A DNA stretch of 64,000 bases from Balneolaceae bacterium UBA3186 (GCA_002364085.1 DEXK01000004.1:1-64000); one strand, 5' to 3'. Shown: positions 9,210 to 18,234, numbered from the stretch's first letter. Notes: generated by a model not told the origin, from the sequence alone. Program-made: numbers and translations.

Positions 9210-9333
9210 AACCCTAAGTTAAGGAATGTACGACAATTTTTTCAGTATCGATTTTGATAGTCCGTGTTAGTCATTTCGTAGATTAACTGCTATATTTTAG
9301 TCTTTTAAAATTAATATCAAATTTAGAGTAACT

Positions 9334-10410
9334 ATGTCACTTGGAACAAAGAGTATAGAAGAACTTTTAGGGGATGAAGCTTCTTTTTTGCTAAACCATA
9401 CAAGCCAAACTATTAAGAAAGAACGTTTAATAAAGCCATCAGGCAAATACGTTGATGAAGTTTGGTATCATTCAGACAGAAATAACAGAGTATTGGGTAA
9501 CCTACAGTGGTTATTGGATCACGGAAGACTTGGTGGAACAGGATATGTTTCTATTCTTCCTGTAGATCAGGGGATTGAGCATTCAGGTGGCGCATCATTT
9601 GCAAAAAACCCGGACTATTTCGATCCTGAGAATATTATTAAGCTAGCTATTGAAGCAGGTTGCAATGGAGTAGCTTCAACTTTTGGTGTTCTTGCTACTA
9701 TGAGTAGAAAATATGCTCATAAGATTCCATTCATTGTAAAGATCAATCACAATGAGTTGTTGACATATCCGAATACTTTTGATCAGATCATGTTCGGTAA
9801 TATTGAACAAGCATACAATATGGGTGCTGCAGCAGTCGGAGCTACTATCTATTTCGGTTCTGAAGAATCTAGTCGCCAAATTCAGGAAGTTGCTGAAGCA
9901 TTTTCTTATGCACATGAACTTGGAATGGCTACTATTCTTTGGTGTTATACCAGAAATAATGCTTTCAAAGTTGATGGTGAAGACTACCATACATCTGCAG
10001 ATCTTACCGGACAAGCAAATCATATTGGAACAACTATAGGTGCTGATATAATCAAGCAGAAGTTGCCAACTAATAATGGTGGTTTTAAGGCTTTAAACAC
10101 AGGCGACTCAAGCTATGGAAAATTAGATGAAAGAATCTATTCAGAGCTTACTTCAGATCACCCAATTGATTTGGCAAGATATCAGGTTCTAAATTGTTTT
10201 GCTGGACGTGCCGGTTTGATCAACTCAGGCGGAGCATCAGGGTCCAACGATTTTGCTGATGCAGTAAAAACTGCGGTTATTAATAAAAGAGCAGGTGGAA
10301 TGGGGCTTATTAGTGGTAGAAAAGCATTCCAACGTCCGATTAAAGAAGGTGTTAAATTATTGAATATGATTCAGGATGTATATCTTGATGAAGACATAAC
10401 TTTAGCATAA
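9334..10410 (+). CDS. fbaB: Class I fructose-bisphosphate aldolase (FbaB/DeoC type)
   Basis: A 358-aa aldolase of the archaeal-type class I family, which forms a Schiff base rather than using zinc. It cleaves fructose-1,6-bisphosphate in glycolysis/gluconeogenesis. Marks are VSILPVDQGIEHSGG, FIVKINHNE and MGLISGRKAFQRP with the glycine-rich GRAGLINSGGASG near the C-terminus. The family is the longer bacterial version. An AT-rich region with a TATATTTT box lies about 45 bp upstream, and an intrinsic terminator follows at 10429-10463. Confidence 0.93.
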   Translation: MSLGTKSIEELLGDEASFLLNHTSQTIKKERLIKPSGKYVDEVWYHSDRNNRVLGNLQWLLDHGRLGGTGYVSILPVDQGIEHSGGASFAKNPDYFDPENIIKLAIEAGCNGVASTFGVLATMSRKYAHKIPFIVKINHNELLTYPNTFDQIMFGNIEQAYNMGAAAVGATIYFGSEESSRQIQEVAEAFSYAHELGMATILWCYTRNNAFKVDGEDYHTSADLTGQANHIGTTIGADIIKQKLPTNNGGFKALNTGDSSYGKLDERIYSELTSDHPIDLARYQVLNCFAGRAGLINSGGASGSNDFADAVKTAVINKRAGGMGLISGRKAFQRPIKEGVKLLNMIQDVYLDEDITLA

Positions 10411-10428
10411 TTAGTACGTATTCTTTTC

Positions 10429-10463
10429 GCCTTGCCAGTATAAGTGGCAAGGCATTTTTTTAT
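10429..10463 (+). terminator. Intrinsic terminator after fbaB
   Basis: GCCTTGCCA (10429-10437) pairs perfectly with TGGCAAGGC (10445-10453) around a 7-base loop and is followed by a T-rich tail. Confidence 0.9.
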
Positions 10464-10489
10464 TTTTTTTCAGTTAAGGAATAATCTAT

Positions 10490-11533
10490 TTGAGTTCAGG
10501 AATCGTTAATACTACCGAGCCACAAAATTTCATATCCAAGAAATATCTATTTCTTTCAATTGGATTGAGCATAGCCACGATGGCCGGGGTAATCTGGTAT
10601 ACTTATACTCCGGGTGTCTTGGACCACCTTGCACCAAAAAGGTTGCCTGGACTTGTAATTGCTCTCATTGTTTCATTTTTAAGAATATGGTTCTCAGCAT
10701 CTAAAATCAGGTTTTTAGCTGAGAAGCAAATAGGTTGGCTTGCCTCATTCAGAGTTGTGTTGGCTTGGGACTTTACTTCCGCGGTATCACCATCCACGAT
10801 TGGAGGAGCACCAATGGCAACCTATGCTATGAACAAAGAAGGAATGAAGTTAGGCTCTGCTACCGCTATTGTACTTTATGGAGTTTTGCTTGATCAGATA
10901 TGGTTTGCTTTGGCTATACCTATTTTATTAATTGCAGGTATTTTTTATGAAGTTGTCCCTCCTGAAATTGGTTTGGTTGGAGAAGCTTCGATGTTACTTT
11001 TATATGCCGGACTACTGAGTTATGCTGGTGTATTAGCATATGGTGTTTTGATAAATCCAGCTGCAATCAAAAAAGTGGTACTCTTTGTTTTTAAACTACC
11101 TCTTCTAAGAAAATACAGAGATAAAATAGGAGAAGAAGCAGAGAATCTTGAAGAATATGCACACCAAATGAGAAAAAAGCCTGCCAGTTTTTTATTCAAA
11201 GCTTTTTTTCTTTCAACAATGTCGTGGATCTGTCGAATAGCGTTGGCTACAATTGTAGTATTAAGCTTATTGCCTGCCGATGAGGTTCTATCTCTACTAC
11301 GTAGCTTATCAATGAACTTGGCATTTTTAGTTGTGCCAACACCCGGAGGTAGTGGTGGTGTAGAGGGTTTATTCGTATTATTTCAAGGACCATTAATTGA
11401 AAGAAAGTCCTTTATTGGTTTAGCTGTTTTTTTATGGAGAATCATCAGTTACTATATAAGTATAGCTTTGGGAATGATGGCAGCTACTTGGTATATCAAC
11501 AGGTCTGTTGTTGAAAGTAAAATCAAAGACTAA
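10490..11533 (+). CDS. YbhN/LPG-synthase-TM (UPF0104) family membrane protein
   Basis: A 347-aa polytopic inner-membrane protein with about eight membrane helices. The LPG_synthase_TM signature is visible as AWDFTSAVSPSTIGGAPMATYAM in the first third (quoted in part: SPSTIGGAP) and PTPGGSGGVEG in the last third. Family members include flippase-like and MprF-type membrane domains; this one lacks the soluble aminoacyl-transferase domain. The start is TTG at 10490, because the first in-frame ATG would cut into helix one. It ends 2 bp before the radA TTG start, so the two are coupled. The lipid substrate is unknown. Confidence 0.8.
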   Translation: MSSGIVNTTEPQNFISKKYLFLSIGLSIATMAGVIWYTYTPGVLDHLAPKRLPGLVIALIVSFLRIWFSASKIRFLAEKQIGWLASFRVVLAWDFTSAVSPSTIGGAPMATYAMNKEGMKLGSATAIVLYGVLLDQIWFALAIPILLIAGIFYEVVPPEIGLVGEASMLLLYAGLLSYAGVLAYGVLINPAAIKKVVLFVFKLPLLRKYRDKIGEEAENLEEYAHQMRKKPASFLFKAFFLSTMSWICRIALATIVVLSLLPADEVLSLLRSLSMNLAFLVVPTPGGSGGVEGLFVLFQGPLIERKSFIGLAVFLWRIISYYISIALGMMAATWYINRSVVESKIKD

Positions 11534-11535
11534 TA

Positions 11536-12870
11536 TTGGCTAAGCAAAGAACACAATTTAAATGTACTAATTGCGACCATACTTCAGCAAAGTGGTTAGG
11601 CAGCTGTCCTTCATGTGGAAAGTGGAATACCTTTGAAGAATCAAAAATTGAGGAAAAATCAGCAAGCCATAAAGCCAAAGTTGAAGGCTTAGATGGGGAA
11701 GAAAAACCACAGAATTTAAACGAAGTTGAGACTTCTGAGAATTCCAGATTTCTGAGCAATATAAAAGAGTTTGATCGGGTGCTTGGCGGAGGGTTTTTAC
11801 ATGGTGCTTATATCTTAATTGGTGGAGAACCCGGGGTTGGAAAAAGTACACTTACTCTTCAAATTGCTAAATCCAATCCTGATTTAAAGATCTTATACTG
11901 TGCAGGAGAAGAGTCAGCCGGGCAAATAAAACAGAGAGCTAAAAGACTCGGAGTCACATCAGATAAACTTTTGGTTTATAATGAAACTCAAATCAATAAG
12001 ATCATAGATGAGGTTCAGAAAATAGAACCAGATTTACTTATTGTAGATTCTATTCAAACCGTGTACCGAACAGAGTTGCAAAGTATGCCGGGTAGCATTC
12101 AGCAGGTTAAAGAATGTGCCGCACTATTTCAGCAGCTTGCAAAAAAAAAGAATATCACTACTATCGTAATTGGGCACGTTACCAAAGAAGGTGACATAGC
12201 CGGACCTCGGGTTCTGGAGCATATGGTTGATACAGTTCTTCAGTTTGAGGGTGATAAGAACTATACATACCGATTGCTTCGAAGTTTAAAAAACAGATTC
12301 GGACCGGCTCAAGAAGTGGGTGTTTTTGAGATGAAAGAAGACGGTTTAATCGAAGTCTCTAATCCATCAGAATTATTCATTTCTGATAAAACTGAAGGTG
12401 TTAGCGGAAATGCTATTGTTTGCACAATGGAGGGCTCGAGACCACTTTTAATTGAAGTTCAGGCCTTGGTTACGGCTTCGGCTTATGGAACACCACAACG
12501 GACTTCTAACGGATTTGACAGAAACAGATTAGCTCTTTTATTGGCAGTTCTTGAAAAAAGAGCCGGTTATAGTTTTTCAAATCATGATGTGTATTTGAAT
12601 ATTGCAGGAGGGTTCAGGCTCAATGACCCGGCCGGAGATCTGGGAGTCTGCTGTGCTTTGGTTTCCAGTTTATTAGATAAAGCCATAAGTCAGCGCATGG
12701 CATTTATTGGCGAAGTTGGGTTGGGTGGAGAAGTTCGAATTGTTCCGCACATAGAGCAAAGGAAAAAAGAGGCAGCAAAATTGGGATTCCAATATTCAGT
12801 TGTTCCACAGGGGAAGGGGTCTGAGGGAATCAGATATGTAAAAGAAGCTATAAAAAAAGCCCTCACTTAA
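11536..12870 (+). CDS. radA: DNA repair protein RadA/Sms
   Basis: A 444-aa RecA-like ATPase that helps branch migration and processing of recombination intermediates. Domains: an N-terminal C4 zinc finger (C10, C13, C24, C27), a RecA core with Walker A GEPGVGKST (97-105), the RadA-specific KNRFG (252-256), and a C-terminal Lon-like domain ending in GGEVR-type strands. The start is TTG at 11536, needed to keep the zinc finger; no ATG precedes it in frame. Cotranscribed with the YbhN-like gene. Confidence 0.96.
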   Translation: MAKQRTQFKCTNCDHTSAKWLGSCPSCGKWNTFEESKIEEKSASHKAKVEGLDGEEKPQNLNEVETSENSRFLSNIKEFDRVLGGGFLHGAYILIGGEPGVGKSTLTLQIAKSNPDLKILYCAGEESAGQIKQRAKRLGVTSDKLLVYNETQINKIIDEVQKIEPDLLIVDSIQTVYRTELQSMPGSIQQVKECAALFQQLAKKKNITTIVIGHVTKEGDIAGPRVLEHMVDTVLQFEGDKNYTYRLLRSLKNRFGPAQEVGVFEMKEDGLIEVSNPSELFISDKTEGVSGNAIVCTMEGSRPLLIEVQALVTASAYGTPQRTSNGFDRNRLALLLAVLEKRAGYSFSNHDVYLNIAGGFRLNDPAGDLGVCCALVSSLLDKAISQRMAFIGEVGLGGEVRIVPHIEQRKKEAAKLGFQYSVVPQGKGSEGIRYVKEAIKKALT

Positions 12871-12885
12871 CAGTAGTGAAGGCTT
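12852..12885 (-). terminator. Intrinsic terminator of the lipoprotein gene
   Basis: Read on the minus strand, AAGCCTTCACT (12885-12875) pairs with AGTGAGGGCTT (12867-12857), with one mismatch, and is followed by a T-run. It overlaps the radA stop codon, so it lies inside the 3' end of the convergent gene. Confidence 0.8.
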
Positions 12886-12902
12886 GAGATCTTTAGCTGA
12901 TT

Positions 12903-13448
12903 TTAGTCAGCACACTCACTTCCAGACTCTTCTAAAGCGGTAAAGGATCCTTCAAAAGATAACGTTCTGATGCCTTGACTTGAGTAATGATCTTCTGAAC
13001 AACCTATTTTTGAGTCTGGCTGATATCCATTAATTTCTCTGGACTCAACACTAAAGGTTCCACTGAAGCTGCCATCTTCTAACCTTACGACTTCCAGCAT
13101 ACCAGAATCTACTGAAAATGGAACAGCACATTTACCATCGGGGTATAGTAATACATCTGAAAAGTCACCAGGGATAATGTCAAAATCTTTGGTGTACACT
13201 GCGTTCTCATTAAAATCATGAGATACATATATATCAACTGTAGGGCAAGTTTTAGCGTCTTCACAGTTAGTTTGAATTGAAATTTGATTGATCTCGCTAT
13301 TTAAACCTTTGTAAGTAGATGTCCCACTCAAATCTGACTTGACATCATTTATTTTATACTCGGATTCAAATGGATTTGGTATTTGAACTGTATTAGGGCC
13401 GGTAGAGCATGCTAAGCAAATAAAGATTAATAATGGTAAATATTTCAT
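12903..13448 (-). CDS. Putative lipoprotein of unknown function
   Basis: About 181 aa. The N-terminus is a lipoprotein signal with lipobox LAC followed by STGPN, so it should be lipid-anchored and exported. The mature part is acidic and beta-rich, with a cysteine pair NCEDAKTC and other paired cysteines (GKCAVP, KIGCSE, SECAD) that suggest disulfides in the periplasm or at the surface. I use the ATG at 13448; a TTG three codons earlier is weaker. No family recognised. A terminator follows at 12852-12885. Confidence 0.65.
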   Translation of the reverse strand: MKYLPLLIFICLACSTGPNTVQIPNPFESEYKINDVKSDLSGTSTYKGLNSEINQISIQTNCEDAKTCPTVDIYVSHDFNENAVYTKDFDIIPGDFSDVLLYPDGKCAVPFSVDSGMLEVVRLEDGSFSGTFSVESREINGYQPDSKIGCSEDHYSSQGIRTLSFEGSFTALEESGSECAD

Positions 13449-13514
13449 ATCGTTCAATTAATTGAAATGAAAGGGTTTATACCATAATTTAAATAAATTG
13501 AGAATAAAGTCAAT

Positions 13515-13548
13515 AAAAAAAGCCTTCACGCAAAGGGCGTGAAGGCTT
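13515..13548 (-). terminator. Intrinsic terminator after rpsU
   Basis: On the minus strand, AAGCCTTCACGC (13548-13537) pairs perfectly with GCGTGAAGGCTT (13531-13520) around a 5-base loop, followed by a T-run. The stem is nearly the same sequence as the terminator at 12852-12885. Confidence 0.93.
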
Positions 13549-13571
13549 AAATTTGTGATGACAACGGGAAT

Positions 13572-13766
13572 CTAATAATTCTCTCGTTGACGGCGACGTT
13601 GCTCGCGCACAGCTTTTTTCATAGCTTCGCGACGCTCCATAGAAGGCTTAGTAAACTGTTGTCTGTCCTTGTACTCATTTAGAATACGAGAACGAGTAAT
13701 AAGCTTCTTAAACCTGTTAATCGCGCGTTCAACACTTTCGTTGTCTTTAACTTCAACACCTAGCAT
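13572..13766 (-). CDS. rpsU: 30S ribosomal protein bS21
   Basis: A 64-aa basic protein with the bS21 pattern: a VKDNESVERAINRFKK start, then KPSMERREAMKKA and an Arg-rich tail REQRRRQRENY. It binds the small subunit near the anti-Shine-Dalgarno end of 16S rRNA. Unlike most genes here, it has a strong extended Shine-Dalgarno sequence (13773-13783). A CAAATATA at 13815-13822, read on the minus strand as TATATTTG, matches the TAnnTTTG -7 box of Bacteroidota-type promoters. Monocistronic, with its own terminator. Confidence 0.96.
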   Translation of the reverse strand: MLGVEVKDNESVERAINRFKKLITRSRILNEYKDRQQFTKPSMERREAMKKAVREQRRRQRENY

Positions 13767-13772
13767 TGAGTC

Positions 13773-13783
13773 TCACTTCCTTT
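13773..13783 (-). promoter_or_regulatory. Extended Shine-Dalgarno of rpsU
   Basis: Read on the minus strand, AAAGGAAGTGA lies 6-9 bases before the ATG. It matches 10 of 11 positions of AAAGGAGGTGA, the full complement of the 16S 3' end. Most other genes in the window have no such site. Confidence 0.75.
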
Positions 13784-13878
13784 CGTTTGTTTTTTTATCC
13801 CATAATTGGGGTTGCAAATATACAAAAAATGTGGCAAAATCTGGAATTCTAAATTTTCCTTAACCAACTACCGATTTA

Positions 13879-14646
13879 ATGGACGAAGAAAAGTCAACAC
13901 CGCCACAGCAAAAACAGCCTAAAGGCTTCTTAGAAGAGCTTATGGAGGATGTATTTAATTTAGATCGGGGATTACCTGGAACGATCTGGGGAATGTTAAA
14001 AAAACCGGAGGAAGTAATAGACGCGTATTTTACTGATCGAGGAAAATATGTGACCCCACTTCGGTATTGTATTTTTATTCTTGCTGTAACCACTTTTATC
14101 TCTGTACGATTCATTGACTATGATGCAATGATGACGAATGCGATGGAAATGGGTGCAGGAGAGAGCCTTGAAGATCTGTTAGCTCAGTTAAATCAAATGA
14201 TCCCTTCTTTTGATTGGGAAGCCTATTTTTAAAATATTAATGAAATTACGGTGAGCTTAGTTCAAAAGTTTAATCAGGCTCTTTATTTGGTTTTATTAGC
14301 TCCTATTTTCGCACTTTTTACAAGGATGTTCTTCAAGAAGAAAAAAAGTAGATTTGTTGAGCATTATGTTTTAATGGTTTACTCATTAACGTCTTTTTCC
14401 ATTTTTTCGATATTTATGTTACCAGTAATGAAAATGATGGAAAGTGCAGAGACACCATTAATATTCTTTATGGGAATTCCTCTGATGCTGGGATTTTTGA
14501 TGTATGCTACTGTTAGATATTTGGGATTAAAAGGATTTTCAGAATATTTACAAACGGTAATTGCGTTAGTTCTTGGTTACATATTGTATTCAATCGTCCA
14601 AACATTGTTTATTTATTTGGGAGCATATTTAATGGTAATTTTTTAA
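13879..14646 (+). pseudogene. DUF3667-like membrane protein gene split by an in-frame TAA
   Basis: One reading frame runs 13879-14646 and is broken only by TAA at 14230-14232. The first part (117 aa) has the DUF3667-like pattern FLEELMEDVFNLD, the KKPEEVIDAYFTDRGKYVTPLRY turn (quoted in part: TDRGKYVTPLRY) and one membrane helix. The second part (131 aa from a GTG at 14251) supplies further membrane helices and a KKKKS loop. Together they give about 255 codons, close to the family's usual size, though without the N-terminal zinc ribbon some members have. Only six codons separate the TAA from the GTG. A nonsense mutation or a base error is likeliest; two separately translated halves cannot be excluded. 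It overlaps the convergent gene's end by 4 bp. Confidence 0.7.
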
Positions 14647-15440
14647 GAAATTTCTTGCTCTAAAACGCCCATTCCGAATAAAGCAAAATCATATTTAGCG
14701 GGATCGCTGGAGTCTAGAAAACAAAGTTTTTCCGTTAATTCTTGCACTGCTTTCCAGTCGTTTTGTATTCTTTTCAGCAATCCTAACGCTCGTGCTTGTC
14801 TTGCTACATGAACATCGAGCGGAATCATTAGTTCAGAAGCAGGCATAAAATTCATTATACCTAAATCAACTGAACCACTTCGGATACACCATCGCAAATA
14901 CATATATAATCGCTTGCAGGAGCTGTTCTTCTCAGAATTCGAAATATGTTTTCTGGTTCTTTGTGGAATTTCAGGGTGGAAGGCAAAGAAATCTTCATGA
15001 AAAACAGCTATCAATTCTCTGCCCTGATCTTTGGATCTTTTATAACACATCTCCCAAAATCCTTCAAAAGTCTGATACTCTTTTAAAATACTTTGCAGTG
15101 TTTTGATGAGCCAGTAGATATCTATTGGTTTAAACGTTCGATGTTTAAAGCCGTCCAGCTTATCTGCATCAGATTCGTTGAAATTCAAAACGAAATCAGC
15201 AGGTTTGTAATCCATTCGTTTTTACAGATCATCTACTTTGTTGATCACAATATCACGTCGACCCCAAGCCATAATTGCCGCAAAAAATCCCGCAAGCTCT
15301 TTGTCGTTTTTTTCCTCAAAAGCATACATAAACTGGATGGGATCGTTATCTATAAAATCCGGTTGCTCGATTTTATTGACTAGTTCATCCAGCTTGGGCT
15401 TGAGCTGAAGAAGTTTATTTTTTGATAGAGGTCCGGGCAT
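14643..15440 (-). pseudogene. TIGR02757/DUF2400 family gene split by an in-frame TAA
   Basis: One minus-strand frame runs from ATG at 15440 to 14643, interrupted only by TAA at 15224-15222. The 72-aa N-part ends FFAAIMAWGRRDIVINKVDD, which is the conserved block of the family. The family normally continues straight on, and the sequence after the TAA does so (KRMDYKPADFV, then GFKHRTF and PLDVHVARQARALGLL). The family resembles HhH-GPD DNA glycosylases in its C-terminal part, but its role is not established. An ATG three codons after the stop (15215) could allow reinitiation. A TTA-to-TAA change would explain the break. It lies beside mutY, another base-excision glycosylase gene. Confidence 0.75.
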
Positions 15441-15487
15441 TATTTTTTTAATAGGTTAAGCATCAGTTCAATCTAAGAGCTTCTTAT

Positions 15488-15567
15488 CATTTGTCATTTC
15501 GAACGGAGTGAGAAATCTAAAGAACTATCTTTGTTTACGATTTCAGAGGATTCGAAATGACAAAATG
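15488..15567. repeat. Dispersed TGTCATTTCGAA inverted repeat
   Basis: TTTGTCATTTCGAA (15490-15503) and TTCGAAATGACAAA (15551-15564) are perfect inverted arms around about 47 bases. The left arm continues CGGAGTGAGAAATCT, a wording I know from intergenic repeats in many genomes. It lies between mutY and the split DUF2400 gene. A related copy sits at 39653-39700. Confidence 0.8.
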
Positions 15568-15595
15568 AAAATGAATATACCTGAAAGTAGATAAT

Positions 15596-16690
15596 TCACC
15601 TTTCACTATTTAGTTCATCACCAATCAACTTCTCCGTCAATACTTTATTCGCTTTCGGGAATGGATATTCTTCAAGTTCAGATCTTTTAACCCAGCGTAT
15701 TTCCTGGCTGCTTTTTGGTTCTGGGGTGCCAGAAATGAGTGTACAAAACCACGCGTGCATTGTAATAGAAAAATGAGAATAGGTATGTTTTAAATTCATG
15801 AATTCTTTGTAGGCGTGGACTTCTACCCCTAGCTCTTCTTGTAATTCTCTCTCTATAGTTTGTTGAATGGATTCACCTTTTTCTTGTTTGCCGCCCGGAA
15901 ATTCCCATAGTCCACCAAGCATGGCATCTTCAGGTCTAAGTGCAATTAAAAGTTTACCATCTTCAGCTTCAATAATTCCAACGCCAATGACTTTATGAGG
16001 TTTCTTCTTGGCTTTAGATTTATAAGGTATGGAGTCTGTCTTAGCAATTTTTGTAGCGATACATCCTGATTGAATAGGGCAATTAAAACAATCAGGCTTT
16101 TGTGGAGAACAGATAGTCGCACCCAATTCCATCATCCCTTGATTAAATTCAGCAGGCTTTTCGTGACTTATGAGTTCATTTACTAAAGTCTGAACCTGTT
16201 TTACGGTGCCGGTTTTTCGAACGTCTTCCTTAATTCCGTAATATCTGGTGATAACCCTGATTACGTTTCCATCAACAACGGCATTAGGTTTTCCAAAAGC
16301 TATGCTAGTAATTGCAGCAGCAGTATAAGGACCAATCCCTTTTAACTTTATGATTTCATCGTAAGCTTCAGGCAGTTTTCCACCATAGTTTTCAACGATC
16401 ATCTTTGAAGCAGCGTGAAGGTTTCTGGCTCGGCTGTAATATCCTAATCCTTCCCAAGCTTTCAGAACCTGTTGCTGATCAGCATTTGCCAGATCATATA
16501 CTGTAGGAAATTTAGCCATAAAATTTTCAAAATATGGCCAAGCCTGACCTACTCTAGTTTGTTGCAGCATAATTTCGGAGATCCAGATTTTGTAAGGATC
16601 TTTTTCTCCACGCCAAGGCATTTCACGTTTATGTTCCTTATACCAGGTTAGAAGACTGTTAGTAAATGCCGAATTTGAGAGTTCAGTCAA
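15596..16690 (-). CDS. mutY: A/G-specific adenine DNA glycosylase
   Basis: A 364-aa base-excision enzyme that removes adenine paired with 8-oxoguanine. Seen are MPWRGEKDPYKIWISEIMLQ (catalytic Glu39), the helix-hairpin-helix LKGIGPYTAAAI (116-127), VVDGNV with Asp140, a 4Fe-4S cluster site C194-X6-C201-X2-C204-X5-C210, and a C-terminal NUDIX-like domain (GGLWEFPGGKQEKGES) that reads 8-oxoG. It starts 2 bp after the stop codon of the upstream secreted-protein gene, so it is the last gene of an SDR - secreted protein - mutY operon. Confidence 0.96.
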   Translation of the reverse strand: MTELSNSAFTNSLLTWYKEHKREMPWRGEKDPYKIWISEIMLQQTRVGQAWPYFENFMAKFPTVYDLANADQQQVLKAWEGLGYYSRARNLHAASKMIVENYGGKLPEAYDEIIKLKGIGPYTAAAITSIAFGKPNAVVDGNVIRVITRYYGIKEDVRKTGTVKQVQTLVNELISHEKPAEFNQGMMELGATICSPQKPDCFNCPIQSGCIATKIAKTDSIPYKSKAKKKPHKVIGVGIIEAEDGKLLIALRPEDAMLGGLWEFPGGKQEKGESIQQTIERELQEELGVEVHAYKEFMNLKHTYSHFSITMHAWFCTLISGTPEPKSSQEIRWVKRSELEEYPFPKANKVLTEKLIGDELNSER

Positions 16691-16692
16691 AT

Positions 16693-18228
16693 CTAGTTTC
16701 CATCTCCTCTTGAAATATCCAGAACAGTCAAAGTTATATCTTGTGAAGAAGCTGCGCCAAGTTGATCAGAAGCAATTACACGAAAAGTAAAATCTCCAAC
16801 TTGTCTTGGATTTGGTGTCCAAGTAAAAAGTCCTGTTTCTTCGTTTATCGAAGCTCCTTCAGGCAGATCAACGCCTAAATAACGTATTAACGAGCTTGAG
16901 GGCTCTTCCGGATCTATAGCTTGAATTTGTAATGAAAATGATTCGTTTATCGCAATATTTGAAACTCTAACAGGGCTGAATCTAGGCGGTGTATTGAAAG
17001 AACGAACATCAACGGTAAAACTGGTGCTGTCTGATTCTCCGTTAGAGTTAGTGCCTACAATTGTAAACCAATTCATTCCTATTTGGCTTGGTGAAGGTTG
17101 CCAGTAAAATCCCTGCTTTTTTATAGAAGCATTAGTAGTTTTGGATCGAATTGAAAACTCAACATCATTCGATGAATGTCCATTTTCGATTTCCAGTCCC
17201 AGTAGTAAAGAATTTGGGTACGTAAGAATTTGGTCAGGAATTTCTTTTAAGGCAAAAGGTCCCGTTGGTATTATTTCAGCAGAACGGTCTAACGTGGAAA
17301 CCGCCAAACGGGTGACCTTATTATTTTCCACAAGCCATAATTTATTTCCACTTTTTGCGATGTAATTACCTGCTTGAGTATCAGTTTTCCATGATGTTAA
17401 TGGTTCTCTATTTTTTGAGTACCATAGTTTTCCTGATACAGAACGTACAAAAGTAAAGCCATTCCAAAATTTAACGGTTTCAATTTTTTCATTTATAGTT
17501 CCGACTTTTCTCCCCAGACCGTTTCCTGTAATTTCAAATAGGTCGCCTCGTTCGGAGGCTCCCCACAATCTATCTTCATCTATAAAAAGATCAGATAAGC
17601 GCTGAGAAATATTTTTGCTTTCACTGAAAGTTAGAGTGTTATCTTCAGAAGTGAATACATCCAGTTTAGAATTAGCGGTAAGCACAAATAATTGATTGGT
17701 AATGGGAGAAGAAATAACATCAATAACAGATACATTTCTGCCCACATCCTGTATGATGGAAATCTCTGAGTCTACTGTTTCAGGGGTATCTAAAGAAAGT
17801 GCACCTAAGCCGGATTCACCTAGAGCAACATAAAGTTTGTTTTGTAAACGAGCGGCTGCCAAAGGTTTTTGAGGGAGCAAGGTAGCAGAATATACTCCCA
17901 GTACTGATGTTGGCTCTAAAATTGTCAGCCTTTTATTTTCTCCAAACATATACGCAAACCGAACATCAGCAGAAAGATGATACCCGCGGCGTTGCATACC
18001 TGAAGAAGTATACAGCCATTGTAAATTCTCAGGCTTAATTCTGAAAACAGCCATGCCATCTTGATCTGAAAGAATGTACAAATGAGTTGGTGAGGCTTCT
18101 ATCGCTCTTATTGATGGAATATTCATCAGTTGTGAATAATCCTGAATCAGCACCTCATCTTGTGCTTGAATAGAAATAACCGACATTATAAGTATTAAAA
18201 AACCGGTACTAAATTTAAATCTCATCAT
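16693..18228 (-). CDS. Secreted beta-propeller/Ig-like domain protein
   Basis: A 511-aa protein with a signal peptide (MMRFKFSTGFLILIMSVISI, cleavage after IQA). Residues about 30-310 are repeated beta strands with aromatic ends that look like a propeller (LYILSDQDG, LYVALGESG, LFVLTANSK, LWLVENNK). Residues about 320-505 hold two Ig/cadherin-like domains of the He_PIG type, with NTPPRFSP and the closing GLFTWTPNPRQVGDFTFRV (quoted in part: FTWTPNPRQVGDFTF). Its place is the periplasm or cell surface. It lies between an SDR gene (6-bp gap) and mutY (2-bp gap), so it is in one operon with them. No enzymatic motif is visible; a binding or scaffolding role is a guess. Confidence 0.75.
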   Translation of the reverse strand: MMRFKFSTGFLILIMSVISIQAQDEVLIQDYSQLMNIPSIRAIEASPTHLYILSDQDGMAVFRIKPENLQWLYTSSGMQRRGYHLSADVRFAYMFGENKRLTILEPTSVLGVYSATLLPQKPLAAARLQNKLYVALGESGLGALSLDTPETVDSEISIIQDVGRNVSVIDVISSPITNQLFVLTANSKLDVFTSEDNTLTFSESKNISQRLSDLFIDEDRLWGASERGDLFEITGNGLGRKVGTINEKIETVKFWNGFTFVRSVSGKLWYSKNREPLTSWKTDTQAGNYIAKSGNKLWLVENNKVTRLAVSTLDRSAEIIPTGPFALKEIPDQILTYPNSLLLGLEIENGHSSNDVEFSIRSKTTNASIKKQGFYWQPSPSQIGMNWFTIVGTNSNGESDSTSFTVDVRSFNTPPRFSPVRVSNIAINESFSLQIQAIDPEEPSSSLIRYLGVDLPEGASINEETGLFTWTPNPRQVGDFTFRVIASDQLGAASSQDITLTVLDISRGDGN

Positions 18229-18234
18229 TTCCTT

